Shown: positions 7,598 through 18,200 of the stretch, piece by piece
Layout: each line of letters begins with the position of its first letter
Numbering within the stretch: position 1 is the stretch's first letter
Origin: Thermocatellispora tengchongensis
Lineage (GTDB): Bacteria; Actinomycetota; Actinomycetes; Streptosporangiales; Streptosporangiaceae
DNA length: 32,126 nt
Reading direction: 5' to 3'
Assembly: GCF_014202315.1 (NCBI RefSeq)
Contig: NZ_JACHGN010000031.1
Location: 1 to 32,126 of the forward strand
Notes under the pieces: generated by a model
The model's database searches: none
What the model was told of the DNA's origin: nothing
Seen by the model: the letters and a program-made list of their open reading frames with translations, nothing else
Position numbers and translations under genes: made by a program

Positions 7598-8502
7598 TCG
7601 CGCAGGAAGGCGCGCAGGGCGGGCACGAGGTGCTCGTGGGCGTCCTCCAGCACGTAGTGGCCGGCGCGGGGGTAGACGACGGTACGGGCGCCGGGCAGGC
7701 GCCGTCGCCACTCGGCGAGCATCGCGGGGTCGAAGACCGGGTCGCGCAGGCCCCACCCGATGAAGGCCGGACGGCCGGCGAACCGTTCCAGCGCCTTTCC
7801 CGTGGCGCGCAGGACGGGCCAGGCGGGATCGTCTGGGCGCAGCGGGATGTCGTGCACGAAGCGCTGGATGGCCAGGCGGTGCTCCGGACGGTCGTACGGG
7901 GCGAGGAACGCCGCGCGTACGGCGGCGGGCATGCGCCGGCGCACCCCGAGCGGGCGCCAGGTGGCGCCGCGGGCGAAGGCGTTGCGGCGGAACAGCCAGT
8001 CGCCGAGCCGGGTCTCGCGCAGCACCCACAGGGGCAGCCGCAGCGGCGGGCGGACCCGCCGGCCGTGCGGGCTGGGGAAGGCGGCGGTGTTGAGGATCAC
8101 CAGGCGGGCGACCCGCTCGGGGTGACGGCAGGCCCATGCCATGCCGATCGGGCCGCCCCAGTCGTGCATGACCAGCGTCCAGCCGTGCGGCGGGGCGCCG
8201 TGGTGGGCGATGAGGTGGCCGGTCAGCGCGTCCAGATCGGCCACCCGGGCGGCGAGGGTGTAGGGGTAGCGGTCCGCGGCGGGCTTGTCCGACAGGCCCA
8301 TGCCGATGTGGTCGGGCGCGATGCAGCGGAAGTCGTCGCGCAGCGCCAGGATCGGCCGCCGCCACAGGTAGCTCCAGGAGGGGTTGCCGTGCACGAACAG
8401 CAGCGGCGCCCCACCGCCCTCGTCCAGGTAGTGCTGGCGCAGCCCGCAGGCGTGGGCGAACCAGCGGGAGGTGAACGGGTAGCCGGGGTAGCGGGCCGTC
8501 AT
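7588..8502 (-). CDS. oleB: OleB-like beta-lactone decarboxylase (alpha/beta hydrolase)
   Basis: OleB converts a cis-beta-lactone to a cis-alkene with loss of CO2, the last step of long-chain olefin synthesis. The family looks like haloalkane dehalogenases and is often misnamed so. This 304-aa protein has HGNPSWSY (Asn40 in the oxyanion/halide pocket), DHIGMGLSDKP, nucleophile Asp114 in VMHDWGGPIGM, likely acid Asp254 in GLRDPVF and His282 in AGHYVLED. LNTAAFP and DIPLRPDDPAW are characteristic of OleB rather than of true dehalogenases. It is the last gene of the operon. Its ATG at 8502 overlaps the oleD stop by four bases (ATGA). A terminator hairpin covers its own stop. Its presence argues that the end product is an alkene rather than a retained beta-lactone. 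Confidence in the OleB assignment is high; its substrate here is inferred. Confidence 0.85.
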   Translation of the reverse strand: MTARYPGYPFTSRWFAHACGLRQHYLDEGGGAPLLFVHGNPSWSYLWRRPILALRDDFRCIAPDHIGMGLSDKPAADRYPYTLAARVADLDALTGHLIAHHGAPPHGWTLVMHDWGGPIGMAWACRHPERVARLVILNTAAFPSPHGRRVRPPLRLPLWVLRETRLGDWLFRRNAFARGATWRPLGVRRRMPAAVRAAFLAPYDRPEHRLAIQRFVHDIPLRPDDPAWPVLRATGKALERFAGRPAFIGWGLRDPVFDPAMLAEWRRRLPGARTVVYPRAGHYVLEDAHEHLVPALRAFLRETS

Positions 8503-9491
8503 GAGGCGGCCCCCGCGAGGTGGGCGGTCAGGCGGGCCAGGCCCTCGGCGGTGCTCACCCGGGGGGCGTAGCCGAGGTCGTGCCGGGCGGCGGAGATGTC
8601 GAACCAGTGCGCGGTGGATGCCTGCTCCACCAGGAACCTGGTCAGCGGCGGCTCGCGGCGCAGCCCCAGCGCGCCGGCGACGCGGCAGCCGTCCTCCAGC
8701 AGCGCCGCCGCGAGCCGGGCCGCGCGAACCGGCAGCCGCCGCCGTACCGGTGGCGCGCCCGCCGCGGCCAGCAGCGCGTTCACCCACGTCCCGAACCCGC
8801 AGGGCTCCCCCTGGGTGATGAAGTACGCCCGCCCGCACAGCGGCGAGCCCGGCCCCAGCCGGTCCAGGGCCAGCACGTGGGCGTCGGCGGCGTTGTCGAT
8901 GTAGACGGTGTCGATGGTCTTGTCGCGCCCGCCGATCAGCCACAGCCGGTGCCGGTTCGCCACCAGCCGGGGCAGGAAGTGCGGGTCGCCCGGCCCCCAG
9001 ATCAGGTGCGGGCGCAGCGCGACCGCCGGCACCGTGCCCGCGGCGGCCAGCACGAGCCGTTCGGCCGCGGCCTTGGTGCGCGGGTAGGGCGCGGTGAAAC
9101 CGCGGGCGTACGGGGCGGACTCGTCCACGCCCTCCAGGTCGCGCCCGTCGTGGACGACACTGGGGGACGAGGTGTGCACCAGTCGCGCGCCGGTGTGGGC
9201 GCAGGCGTCCAGCACGCTGCGGGTGCCGTCCACGTTGGTCTCCCAGTAGTCGCGCTCCGGCCCGTACGCGCCGGCCTTGGCCGCGCAGTGCACCACGACC
9301 TCGCACCCCTCGGCCGCGGCCCGCACCGCCGCCCGGTCGCGGATGTCGGCGAGGTGCTGGGTCACGCCCAGCGCGTCCAGTTCGGTGTGGCGGCGGCGTT
9401 GCAGGCTCCGCACGGTGTCGCCGCGGGCGGCCAGGCGGCGGCACACGGCCAGCCCGAGGAAGCCGCCGCCCCCGGTCACCAGGACCTTCAC
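8499..9491 (-). CDS. oleD: OleD-like 2-alkyl-3-ketoalkanoic acid reductase
   Basis: OleD reduces the beta-keto acid made by OleA to a 2-alkyl-3-hydroxy acid using NADPH. This 330-aa protein is an extended short-chain dehydrogenase of the 3-beta-HSD/epimerase type. Key motifs are TGGGGFLG (6-13, dinucleotide binding), HCAAKAGAYG (68-77), TSSPSV around Ser109 and the catalytic Tyr136-x-x-x-Lys140 pair in PYPRTK. LRPHLIWGPGDPHFLPRL also matches OleD. The AAKAG and SSPSVVHDG stretches are closer to OleD than to generic sugar epimerases. The start is a GTG at 9491 that overlaps the oleC stop (GTGA), giving the N-terminus MKVLVTGG. Its own stop overlaps the oleB start. An open frame continues upstream but lies inside oleC and is not coding. 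Confidence 0.87.
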   Translation of the reverse strand: MKVLVTGGGGFLGLAVCRRLAARGDTVRSLQRRRHTELDALGVTQHLADIRDRAAVRAAAEGCEVVVHCAAKAGAYGPERDYWETNVDGTRSVLDACAHTGARLVHTSSPSVVHDGRDLEGVDESAPYARGFTAPYPRTKAAAERLVLAAAGTVPAVALRPHLIWGPGDPHFLPRLVANRHRLWLIGGRDKTIDTVYIDNAADAHVLALDRLGPGSPLCGRAYFITQGEPCGFGTWVNALLAAAGAPPVRRRLPVRAARLAAALLEDGCRVAGALGLRREPPLTRFLVEQASTAHWFDISAARHDLGYAPRVSTAEGLARLTAHLAGAAS

Positions 9492-11188
9492 CGGCCGCCT
9501 CCCCGCAGCCTGCGCGCCGCCCACCCGGCCAGGACGCCGCGGCGGATCTTGCTGTTGTGCCGGGCGTCCACCGGGAAGGCGGGGTGGAACAGCACGTCGC
9601 GCAGCACGGCGGCGCGCGGGTGGCGGGCCGCCAGCTCCAGGACCCGGGCCCGTACGCCGGCGCGCCCGGCCCCGGGTTCGCGCTCCACCACCAGGACGGG
9701 ACGCTGGGCGCCGGGCGGGCCCACGCCGACCAGGGCGGTGCGGCGCACCCCCGGCACCCCGGCGAAGAGCGTCTCGATGTGGTCGGGATACAGGTCGCCG
9801 CCTGCGGTGCGGACGCGTTCGGACACGCGGCCCGCGAACCACAGCCGCCCCCGCTCGTCGAAGTGGCCCAGGTCGCCCATGCGGTGCCAGACCCGCTCGC
9901 CGTCCGGAATCCTGGCCAGGGCGGTCGCGGCCGGATCGCCGAGGTAGGGGTCGCTGACCGCGGGAGAGCACACGGCGATCTCCCCGACGGCGCCGGGCGG
10001 CACGGCGAGGTCGTCGCGCCAGCGCGGGATCGGGCCGTCGGTGACCGCGATGACCCGCACCTCGGTGCCGGGCAGCGGCGCTCCCAGGCAGGTCCCGGCC
10101 GCCGTCGGCCCGGAGGCGCCGGTCTCGGCGCCCGGTTCGCCGTCTCCCATCGCCGAGGCCAGCTCGCGGCCCTCGATCGCGGCGACCGGCAGGCACTCGG
10201 TGGCGCCGTACACCGACACCACCCGCGCCCCCTCCGGCAGGCAGGCGCGCACGCGGCGCAGGGTCGGCAGCGGCAGGGGCGCCCCGGCCACCGCGACCTC
10301 GCGCAGGGGGTGCAGGACCACGCCGCGGCCGGCGCAGTGGCGGGCCAGCCGATCCAGCAGGGCGGGCGCGGCGAACATGCCCGCCACCTCGTAGCGCAGG
10401 ATGTCGGCGGCCAGCGACGCCGGATCGGCGCGCATGGGGCGGCGCGGGTCCATGGCGGGGACCACCGCGGTCGCCCCGAGCGCCGCCGCGGCCAGGGCGA
10501 ACGGGGCGAACGTGGACAGCACGGCGGTGCCCTCGCGGAAGACGCCGAGCCGGCCGAACAGGTCGAGCTGCGCGGTGAGGTGCCGGTGCCGCAGCGGCAC
10601 CCCCTTGGGCGGGCCGGTGGCGCCGGAGGTGTAGGCGATCACGGCCAGGTCGTCCGGGGCGGGAGGCGGCCACCGCACCGCCGCCTTCTCCCCGCCCACC
10701 GTCCTGCGCAGGCCGTCGAGCGTCGGCCCCGGCCACAGCCGCCGCGGGCCGACCGTCACGCACACGCGGCTGCTGCGCCTGGCCCAGCCCAGGACCAGCC
10801 GGGCCGCCTGGGCGAGCGGGATGCCGAGGTACGCCTCGGGCGCGGCGGCGTTCAGGCAGCGCCGGACCGCGGCGTGCGGCAGCCCCGGATCGGCCAGCAC
10901 GGGGACCGCGCCCAGCCGCAGCAGCGCGAGCGCGAGCACGCCCAGCTCCACACCGGGGAAGGCGAGCAGGACCGTGCGCATGCCCGGCCGTACGCCGGCG
11001 TGTGCCAGCGCCGCCACGGTGGCCTCCACCGAGCGCGCCACCTCCCGGTACGTGGCGGACCGCGGCGTGCGGCCCCCGACCTGGCAGGCCACCGCGCCGG
11101 GCCGCTCGCTCGCCCAACGGGCGGCCCGGACGACCAGCTCGCTCACCGCGGCCGGTGCGGCGGCGTCGTGCGGGGTGCCCGGCGTCAT
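9488..11188 (-). CDS. oleC: OleC-like beta-lactone synthetase (AMP-forming ligase family)
   Basis: OleC adenylates a 2-alkyl-3-hydroxy acid and closes it to a beta-lactone. At 566 aa this is a full-length ANL-superfamily enzyme: large domain about 1-445, small domain about 446-566. The ATP-binding loop YTSGATGPPKG is at 187-197, YGATE at 327-331 (followed by CLPVA, as in OleC), and HRMGDLG at 435-441 carries the ribose-binding Asp. The C-terminal FHPAFPVDARHNSKIRR (534-550) is the distinctive OleC ending and contains the likely catalytic Lys. There is no carrier-protein domain, so it is not an NRPS module. Starting at ATG 11188, it begins 4 nt after oleA stops. The OleC assignment is strong by motif; the alternative of an acyl-CoA synthetase is less likely given that C-terminus and the neighbours. 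Confidence 0.88.
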   Translation of the reverse strand: MTPGTPHDAAAPAAVSELVVRAARWASERPGAVACQVGGRTPRSATYREVARSVEATVAALAHAGVRPGMRTVLLAFPGVELGVLALALLRLGAVPVLADPGLPHAAVRRCLNAAAPEAYLGIPLAQAARLVLGWARRSSRVCVTVGPRRLWPGPTLDGLRRTVGGEKAAVRWPPPAPDDLAVIAYTSGATGPPKGVPLRHRHLTAQLDLFGRLGVFREGTAVLSTFAPFALAAAALGATAVVPAMDPRRPMRADPASLAADILRYEVAGMFAAPALLDRLARHCAGRGVVLHPLREVAVAGAPLPLPTLRRVRACLPEGARVVSVYGATECLPVAAIEGRELASAMGDGEPGAETGASGPTAAGTCLGAPLPGTEVRVIAVTDGPIPRWRDDLAVPPGAVGEIAVCSPAVSDPYLGDPAATALARIPDGERVWHRMGDLGHFDERGRLWFAGRVSERVRTAGGDLYPDHIETLFAGVPGVRRTALVGVGPPGAQRPVLVVEREPGAGRAGVRARVLELAARHPRAAVLRDVLFHPAFPVDARHNSKIRRGVLAGWAARRLRGGGR

Positions 11189-11192
11189 CGCC

Positions 11193-12212
11193 TCACCACC
11201 GCACCACGACGATGCCGGCGCTGAACCCGCTGGCCAGCCCGACCAGCGCGACCAGGTCGCCGCGCCGCACCCGGCCGGAGGCCACGGCCTGGGCGAGCTG
11301 GACGGGCAGCGTGGCGGCGACGAGGTTGCCGTGCTGGGGGATGGTGACCACCACCTTGTCCTTGGGGATCCCGGCGTGTTCGCAGAACTTCCACAACGCG
11401 GCCAGCGACGCCTGGTGCACGCACACGGCCGCGAAGTCGTCCCACGTCAGCCCGAGGTCGCCGAGGTGCTTGCGGAACACCGCGTAGTCGATGCCCTGGA
11501 GGGCGCGCACCAGGCCGGAGGCGCTGACGGTGAGCGGCCGCAGGACCGGCAGCGCGGGCGAGGGAGCGGTGGTGATGTTCAGCAGCGGCACCGTCGCCGC
11601 CTCCCACCCGGCCGAGTACGCGGCGAACCGGTGGCCGAGCACGCCGTGGTCCGTGCCCGCCTCCAGCAGCAGGGCGGCGCCGGCGTCGGAGACGGTGTAG
11701 GCGGCGGCGACGGTGAAGAACTCCTCGGCGTCGCTCAGCGTCCACGGCATGAAGGCGGTGGCCAGCTCGCCGCAGCACACCAGGACCCGCCGGTGGCGCC
11801 CGCCGGCGACGAGCGCGTCGGCCACCTGGATCCCGTTCAGCATCCCGTTGCAGGCGTTGCGCACGTCGAAGACCGGGCAGTCCGCGCCGAGCTTGGCGGC
11901 CACGACGTGCGCGGTCGCGGGCTCCAGGAGGTCCACCGTCACCCCCGCGTAGACGATCAGGTCCAGGTCGTGCGGCTGGAGGTCGTGGTCCTCCAGCAGC
12001 CGGCGGGCGGCGTGGACGGCCAGGTCCGACGGCTTCTCGTGCGGCGGGGCGATGTGCCGCCGCCGCACCCCGCTGCCGTTGTGGATCACGCCGCGGGGCA
12101 GCTCCAGCCCGGGGTTGCGCGCGGCGAGCAGGTCCTCCAGCTCGGCCGTGGTCATCGTGGTCTCCGGCAGGTGGGCGGCCACTCCGGCCAGCCGGGTGCG
12201 GATCGCGCTCAT
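11193..12212 (-). CDS. oleA: OleA-like KAS-III-family condensing enzyme
   Basis: A 339-aa thiolase-fold enzyme of the ketoacyl-ACP synthase III family. The catalytic triad is visible: Cys121 in VRNACNGMLNG, His266 in CVHQASL and Asn296 in PQHGNLVAATLP. OleA enzymes join two fatty acyl groups head-to-head in a non-decarboxylative Claisen condensation; FabH enzymes instead extend acyl-CoA with malonyl-ACP. The presence of OleB, OleC and OleD homologues directly downstream argues for the OleA role. The QHGN loop differs from the usual LGN or NxGN and may reflect an unusual donor, perhaps the ACP-bound polyketide. The ATG at 12212 overlaps the PKS stop by four bases, which predicts translational coupling and balanced production. 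I am confident of the KAS-III fold and catalytic residues, less so of the exact reaction. Confidence 0.78.
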   Translation of the reverse strand: MSAIRTRLAGVAAHLPETTMTTAELEDLLAARNPGLELPRGVIHNGSGVRRRHIAPPHEKPSDLAVHAARRLLEDHDLQPHDLDLIVYAGVTVDLLEPATAHVVAAKLGADCPVFDVRNACNGMLNGIQVADALVAGGRHRRVLVCCGELATAFMPWTLSDAEEFFTVAAAYTVSDAGAALLLEAGTDHGVLGHRFAAYSAGWEAATVPLLNITTAPSPALPVLRPLTVSASGLVRALQGIDYAVFRKHLGDLGLTWDDFAAVCVHQASLAALWKFCEHAGIPKDKVVVTIPQHGNLVAATLPVQLAQAVASGRVRRGDLVALVGLASGFSAGIVVVRW

Positions 12213-15200
12213 GAGGTCTCCGCGGCGTCGGTACGGCCGGCGGCCGTGGCCCGGGTCTGCAGGCCGAGGTGGACCAGCGCGGTGCGGGCGATGTCGGAGA
12301 CCGTCCCCGCGCCGCGGATCAGCTCCATGGGCGGGATGTCCACGCCGAACCGGTGCCGCATGGACAGCAGCAGCTCGGTCGCCATGAGCGAGTCCAGCCC
12401 GTACTCGTCGAGCCGCCGGTCGGGCTCGATCTGGTCGGCCGGCGTCAGCATGACCGCGGACAGCAGCTCGGTGATCCGCGCGACGACGTACTCGTGCGCC
12501 TCCTCGCCGCTCATGGCCGCCAGCGCCGCCACCAGATCGGTCGGCTCGCCGTCCTGGTCGGCGCCGGGCGGCAGCACCCCCGCCAGCCAGGGCCGGCGCA
12601 GCCCGGGGAGGACCTGCCGCAGCCGGGCCCAGTCGCAGCGGCCGAGCATCGCCACGGTCACCCGCTCGGCGAGCATGTCGTCCACGGCGGCGAGCGCCTT
12701 GCCGGGGTCGATCGGCTCGATGCCCAGCCTGGCCAGGGCCTCGGCCTGGGTGCCCCGGCTCAGCACCCCGGTGCCGGCGAGCGCCCCGAGGGCGACCGCG
12801 AGCGCGGGCGCGCCCCGCGCGCGCCGGCGGCGGGCCAGCGCTTCGAGGTGGAGGTTCGCCGCGACGTACGGCGCCTGGCCGATGTTGCCGATGGTGGTCA
12901 GGGAAGAGTACAGGACGAACGACTCCAGGGGCAGGTCCGCGGTCAGCTCGTCCAGCACCAGCGCGCCGGCGACCTTGGGGCGCAGCACGGCGCGGATGCG
13001 GTCGTCGTCGAGGTCGGTCAGCGGGCGGTCGTCGAGGTGCATGGCCGCGTGCACGATGCCGCGCACCGGATGACCCTCGGCGTCCAGTTCGTCCAGGATG
13101 CGGCGCATGGCGGCGATGTCGGCGGCGTCGGCCGCGTACGCGCGTGCCCGCGCGCCCAGGCCGTCGAGCTCGGCGAGCAGCGCGGCGGCCTCCGGCGTGC
13201 CGGCCCCGCGCCGGCCGACGAGGGCCAGGTGGCGGACGCCGCGGCGGGCCAGGTGGCGGGCCGTGGCCGCGCCGAACCCGCTCAGGCCGCCGGTCACCAG
13301 GTACGTGGCGGCGGGGTCCGGTGAGGGCGGGACCGGCCGCGCCCGTGCCGTGACGGGCTCGTCGCGGGGGTCGAGGGAGATGACGATCTTGCCGACGTGC
13401 CGGGAGTGGCGCATCTGGGCGAAGGCGTCGGCGACGCGCTCGGCCGGGTACACCGTGTGCGGCAGGGGCCGCATGCCCTCGGCCATGGCCAGGGTCATGG
13501 CCGCCACGTGTCCGGCCATCAGGGCCGGGTCCTTCCACATCAGCGTGCCCACGTCCACGCCGAAGAAGGCGATGTTGTCCCCGAAGGGGCGCAACCGCAC
13601 GTGCCGGCCCTCGAAGATGTCGCGCTTGCCCAGCTCCACGAACCGGCCGCCGTGCCGCAGGCACTCCAGGCCACGGGTGATGGCCTCACCCGCCAGGGAG
13701 TTGAGCACGACGTCCACGCCCCGGCCCCCGGTCAGCTCCCTGACCCGCTCCCCGAAGCGCATGCTCCGCGAGTCGAGGACGTGGTCGGCCCCCATCGCGC
13801 GCAGCAGGTCGCGCTTGGCCGGGCTGCCGGCGGTGGCGATCACCCGGGCGCCGGCGAACCGGGCGTACTCCAGCGCGGCCATGCCCACGCCGCCCGCACC
13901 GCCGTGCACCAGCACCGTCTCGCCCGCCTTGAGCCGCGCGCAGTGGTGCAGCGAGTGGTACACGGTGGCGTACGCCATCGGCAGCGTCGCCGCCTGGGCG
14001 AAGGACATGCGCTCGGGGATCGCGGTGGCGGCCCACTCCTCGATCACCGCGTGGCTGCCGAACCCGACCGGCCCCGCGGCGGCGACCCGGTCGCCGGGCC
14101 GCAGCCGGGTCACGCCCGGCCCCACGGCGGTGACGATCCCGGCGCACTCCAGGCCGAGCTCGTGCCCGCCGAAGACCGCCTCGATCGCGTCCGTCGGCAG
14201 CAGGTTGACCGCGCGCATCACGTCGCGGTAGTTCAGCCCGATGGCCCGCACCTCGACCAGCGCCTGCCCCGGGCCGGGCTCGGGCACCTCCGCCCGCTCC
14301 CACTCCAAGCCGTAGGCCAGGCCGGGGTCGCGCACCACGAGCCGGTACGCGCCGCCCTCGGGCACCGGGCCCGCGGGCTCGCCGGAATCCACCAGGCGCG
14401 GCACGAAACGTCCCCGGCGGGTCAGCAGGATCTCGTCCTCCTCGCCGGGCGCCAGCAGCTCGGCGGCCAGCCGGGCGGCGTCGTGCCCGTCGTCGCCGGT
14501 GCGGTGCAGGCACACCCGGCGTACGCCGATGCGCGGCTGCTCGTTGCCCAGCGAGCGCGCGGCTCCCCACACGGCCGCGTCCTCCGGACGCACCGGCACG
14601 CCGGCCGGGGCGGGCTCGGGCAGGGCGCCGCAGGGCCGCGTCACCAGCCACAGCGAGACCGGAAGCTCCTGCGGGAACCGCTCGCAGGCCAGCGCGACGG
14701 CCCGCAGCGCCGCCGTCCGCCGCGTGACCAGCTCGACGGCGGCCTCCGGCCCGGGGTCGTCCTCCGCGTCCAGGATGAGCGCGAAGGCGACCGACGCGGC
14801 CCCGGGGGGAACCCGGTCGGCCCATTCGTCCGGCTCGTCGCCGAACGAGGCCCGGGACACCGTGCCGCCGCGCTCCTCCAGCAGCGCGCCGAGCGCGGCG
14901 GCGAGCGGGCCGCCCGGGTCCTCGCCGGCCACGATCCAGGCGCCGCCCGCCTCCGTCCGGGGCGGCGTCTCGGGCGGCGGTTCCGACGGCGGTCCGGACG
15001 GGGCGGCTCCGGCCGAGGTGGCCAGCAGGACCGAGAAGTCGCCGGCGCCCGGCTCGTCCTCGGGGCCGATCTGGACGATCTCGGTGTAGCCGGTCTCGGC
15101 CAGCAGCCCCGGCCACCGTTCGCCGGGCAGCAGCGGCGAGTCCGGCCGCAGGTCGTGGTCGTCGAAGTCCCAGAACTCCGCGGTCAGGCCCGAAAGCGGC

Positions 15201-18200
15201 AGCAGGGGCCCGATCCGGTGCGGCTCGGCGACCAGCAGCTTGCCGCCCGGGGCGAGGAGGGCGTGCAGGCGGCGCAGCGCGGCGGCCAGATCGCGGGTCA
15301 GGTGCAGGCACCCCGCCGCCACGACCAGGTCGTGGCCGCCCGCCTGGCCCTGCTCGGCCGGGTCGGCGTCCAGGTCGAGCACGGCGTAGTCCACGAAGTC
15401 GTACCCGGAGAAGCGCTGCCGCAGCCGGGCGAGCGCCGGCTCGGCGGCGTCGGTGACCGTGTAGCGGGTGCGGCCGGCGGGCAGGACCGGCAGCAGCGCG
15501 GCGGTCGCCCCGCCCACGCCCGCGCCCACCTCCAGCACCCGCAGCGGCCGGTCGTCCGGCCAGCCCGCGGCGATCCGCTCCACCAGCGCCCGCGCCATCC
15601 GGTACGCGGCCAGCTCGGCCGGGCCGGCGTCGTGGAACTGCTCCATCAGCTCGCCGGCGCCGCCGGCCGCCAGCACGTCGGAGGCCGTGCACTCGCCCCG
15701 CAGCAGCTCGGGCAGGCGCAGGCAGGCCCGTACCGCCAGGGCCGTCTGGGGCGCGCAGGAGGCCCCGGCGTCGAGCAGGCCGCGGAACAGCCCGTCCGGG
15801 GGCGGCCCGGCGGGACGCTCCAGCAGGCCGTACCGCTCCAGCAGGGGCAGCGCCGCGCGCACCATCCTGCGGTGGTGCGGCTCCCGGCACGCGCCCGCCG
15901 GGTCCTCGGCGGCGAGGTCCCGGATCGGTCCCGGGGTCAGCTCGGCCAGGGCGGCGGCCAGGGTACGGGCGAAGGTCTCCTCCAGGCGCTCCGCGTACGC
16001 CGCGTGATCCAGCTCGCGCCAGGCCGACCGCACGCTCGCGAGCCGATCGCCCGCCTCCGCGCGGATCTCGGCCGGGGCCGCCCCGGGCCAGGGCGCGGCG
16101 GGCTCGCCGGGGCGCGGCGCCGCGCGCAGCTCGACGTGGTAGCGGCGGACGGGCGTGGTGAGACGGCCGGGCATCCGGCGTAGCCGGCAGCCCTCCATCT
16201 CGGCCGCGACCCGGCCGTCCGCGCCGGCCACCGTGATGTCCCAGCACACCTCGCCCGCGGTGCGGGAACGCTCCCGGACCAGCACCAGGCCGTCGGGATC
16301 GGGCGTCCGCCACAGCCGGACCGATCCGATCGCCGCCGGCATGTACCCCACGCCCGAGCGCAGCTCCTCCACCAGCCACAACACCCCGGCCTGCAACGCG
16401 CTGTCCAGGATCACCGGATGCGCTTGGTAGCGGTCGTCGCGCTCGGGGCAGGAGTAGGCGCCCAGGATCTCGCCCTCGCCCTTCCACAGCCCGGTCAGCA
16501 CCTGGAACGCCGGGCCCCAGGCCATCATCCCCTCGGTGGCACGCGCGTAGTAGCCGGGCACGTCCACGGGGGTGGCGATGCGGGCGCGCAGCGCGGCCAC
16601 GTCCAGCGGCGGCGGCGCCTGGCGCAGTAGCGGCCGGACCCGCCCCCGGAAGTGCTCCCGGACGTGCTGCCCCCGCAGCGTCGTGCTCGCCACCGTGATC
16701 ACCCCGGTCTCGGCGGACAGCGAGGTCTGCAGGCACGCCGGCTCCGCGCTCGGCCCCGGCACCACCAGCGCCCTGCTGATGGCCACCTGGTCCACCTCCA
16801 CCGCCCCGCCGGCCTCCGGCATGGCCAGGCGCCCGGCGGCCAGCGCCATGTCCACGTACCCGGTCGCGGGCATCACGGCCGCGCCGCCGGCCCGGTGGTC
16901 GGTGACCCAGGGCGCCCGCACCCGGTCGAGCTCCCCGTGCCAGGAGGGATCGAGCGTCGGCAGGCGCTGCCCCAGCAGGGGGTGCTCGATCGCCGGATCG
17001 CCGATGGAGTGCGCCCACGCCAGCGGGCCGCCGTTCCAGTGCCGCAGCCGCTGCCAGGGGTAGGCGGGCAGGCCGCGCACCGCGCCGGGACGGGGGAAGC
17101 AGCGCTCCCAGTCGAGATCCCCGCCCGCCGCGACGACCTCGGCGACCGCCGCCCGGACCCGCGCCGGTCCCGGTTCGGCCCGGCGCAGCGTGGGGACGAC
17201 GGCGGCGCGGACGCGCGCCGCCCCGCTGAGGCGGCGCAGGTAGGAGCCCAGCACCGGATGCGGGCCCACCTCCACCAGCACGTCGAACCCGTCGGCGAGC
17301 AGCCGCTCCACCGCGGCGGCGAACCGCACCGGCCGGCGTACGTTGCGCCACCAGTACGCCGCGTCCAGCTCCTCGCCCCGCACCACCTCGCCGGTGACCG
17401 TGGAGACCATGGACAGGCGCGCCCGCGAGGGCCGCAGGCCCGCCAGCGCCTGGCACAGCGGCTCCCGGATCGGGTCCATGGCGGCGCTGTGGAAGGGGTA
17501 GTCCACGTCCAGCTCGCGGAAGAACACATCCCGCCCCGCCAGGTCCTCGCCCAGCAGCTTGAGCGAGCCGCGCGGCCCCGCCACCGTCACGTCGCGTCCG
17601 GAGTTCACCGCCGCCACCTCGACCTGCGGGTAGTCCTGCACCACCTGCCTCGCGGCGGCCTCGGGCAGGCCCACGGCGGCCATCCGGCCCTGCCCGCGCG
17701 TCACCGCCTGCGCCAGGCCGCGCTCGGCGATCACCTGGGCCGCCTGCGGCAGCGACAGCGCCCCCGCCGCGTACGCCGCCGCCACCTCGCCCACGCTGTG
17801 CCCCGCCACCGCGCCCGGCCGCACCCCCGCCGCCAGAAGCATCTCCACCAGGCCGGCCTGGACGGCGAACAGCAGCGGCTGGGCCACCTCGGTCGCCGAC
17901 AGCCGCCACTGGCGGGGCGGCAGCGCCAGCTCCTCCAGCACCGACCAGCCCAGCCGCGGGGTCAGCTCGGCGTCCACCGCCTCCACCGCCCGCCGGAACG
18001 GCTCCTCGGCCAGCAGGTCGGCGCCCATCCCGGCCCACTGTGACCCGTTGCCGCAGAACACCAGCGCCACCCGCCCCCGCTCGACCGCCTCCCCGGTCGC
18101 CGCGCGCTCCGCGCCCTCCGGCCCGTCCGCCGCGCCCACGCGGGCGAGCGCCTCGGCCGCCTGGGCGGGCGACCCGGCCAGGACCACGGCGCGATGCCGG

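Noticed and set aside
7588-8502. Annotation of the OleB homologue as haloalkane dehalogenase
   Set aside because: The Asp nucleophile and fold are shared, but the sequence signatures and position with OleA, OleC and OleD favour beta-lactone decarboxylase.
14340-14950. A second active ketoreductase in the PKS between methyltransferase and ER
   Set aside because: The segment lacks the NADPH motif and the Ser-Tyr pair; it fits the structural pseudo-KR half that normally precedes the ER.
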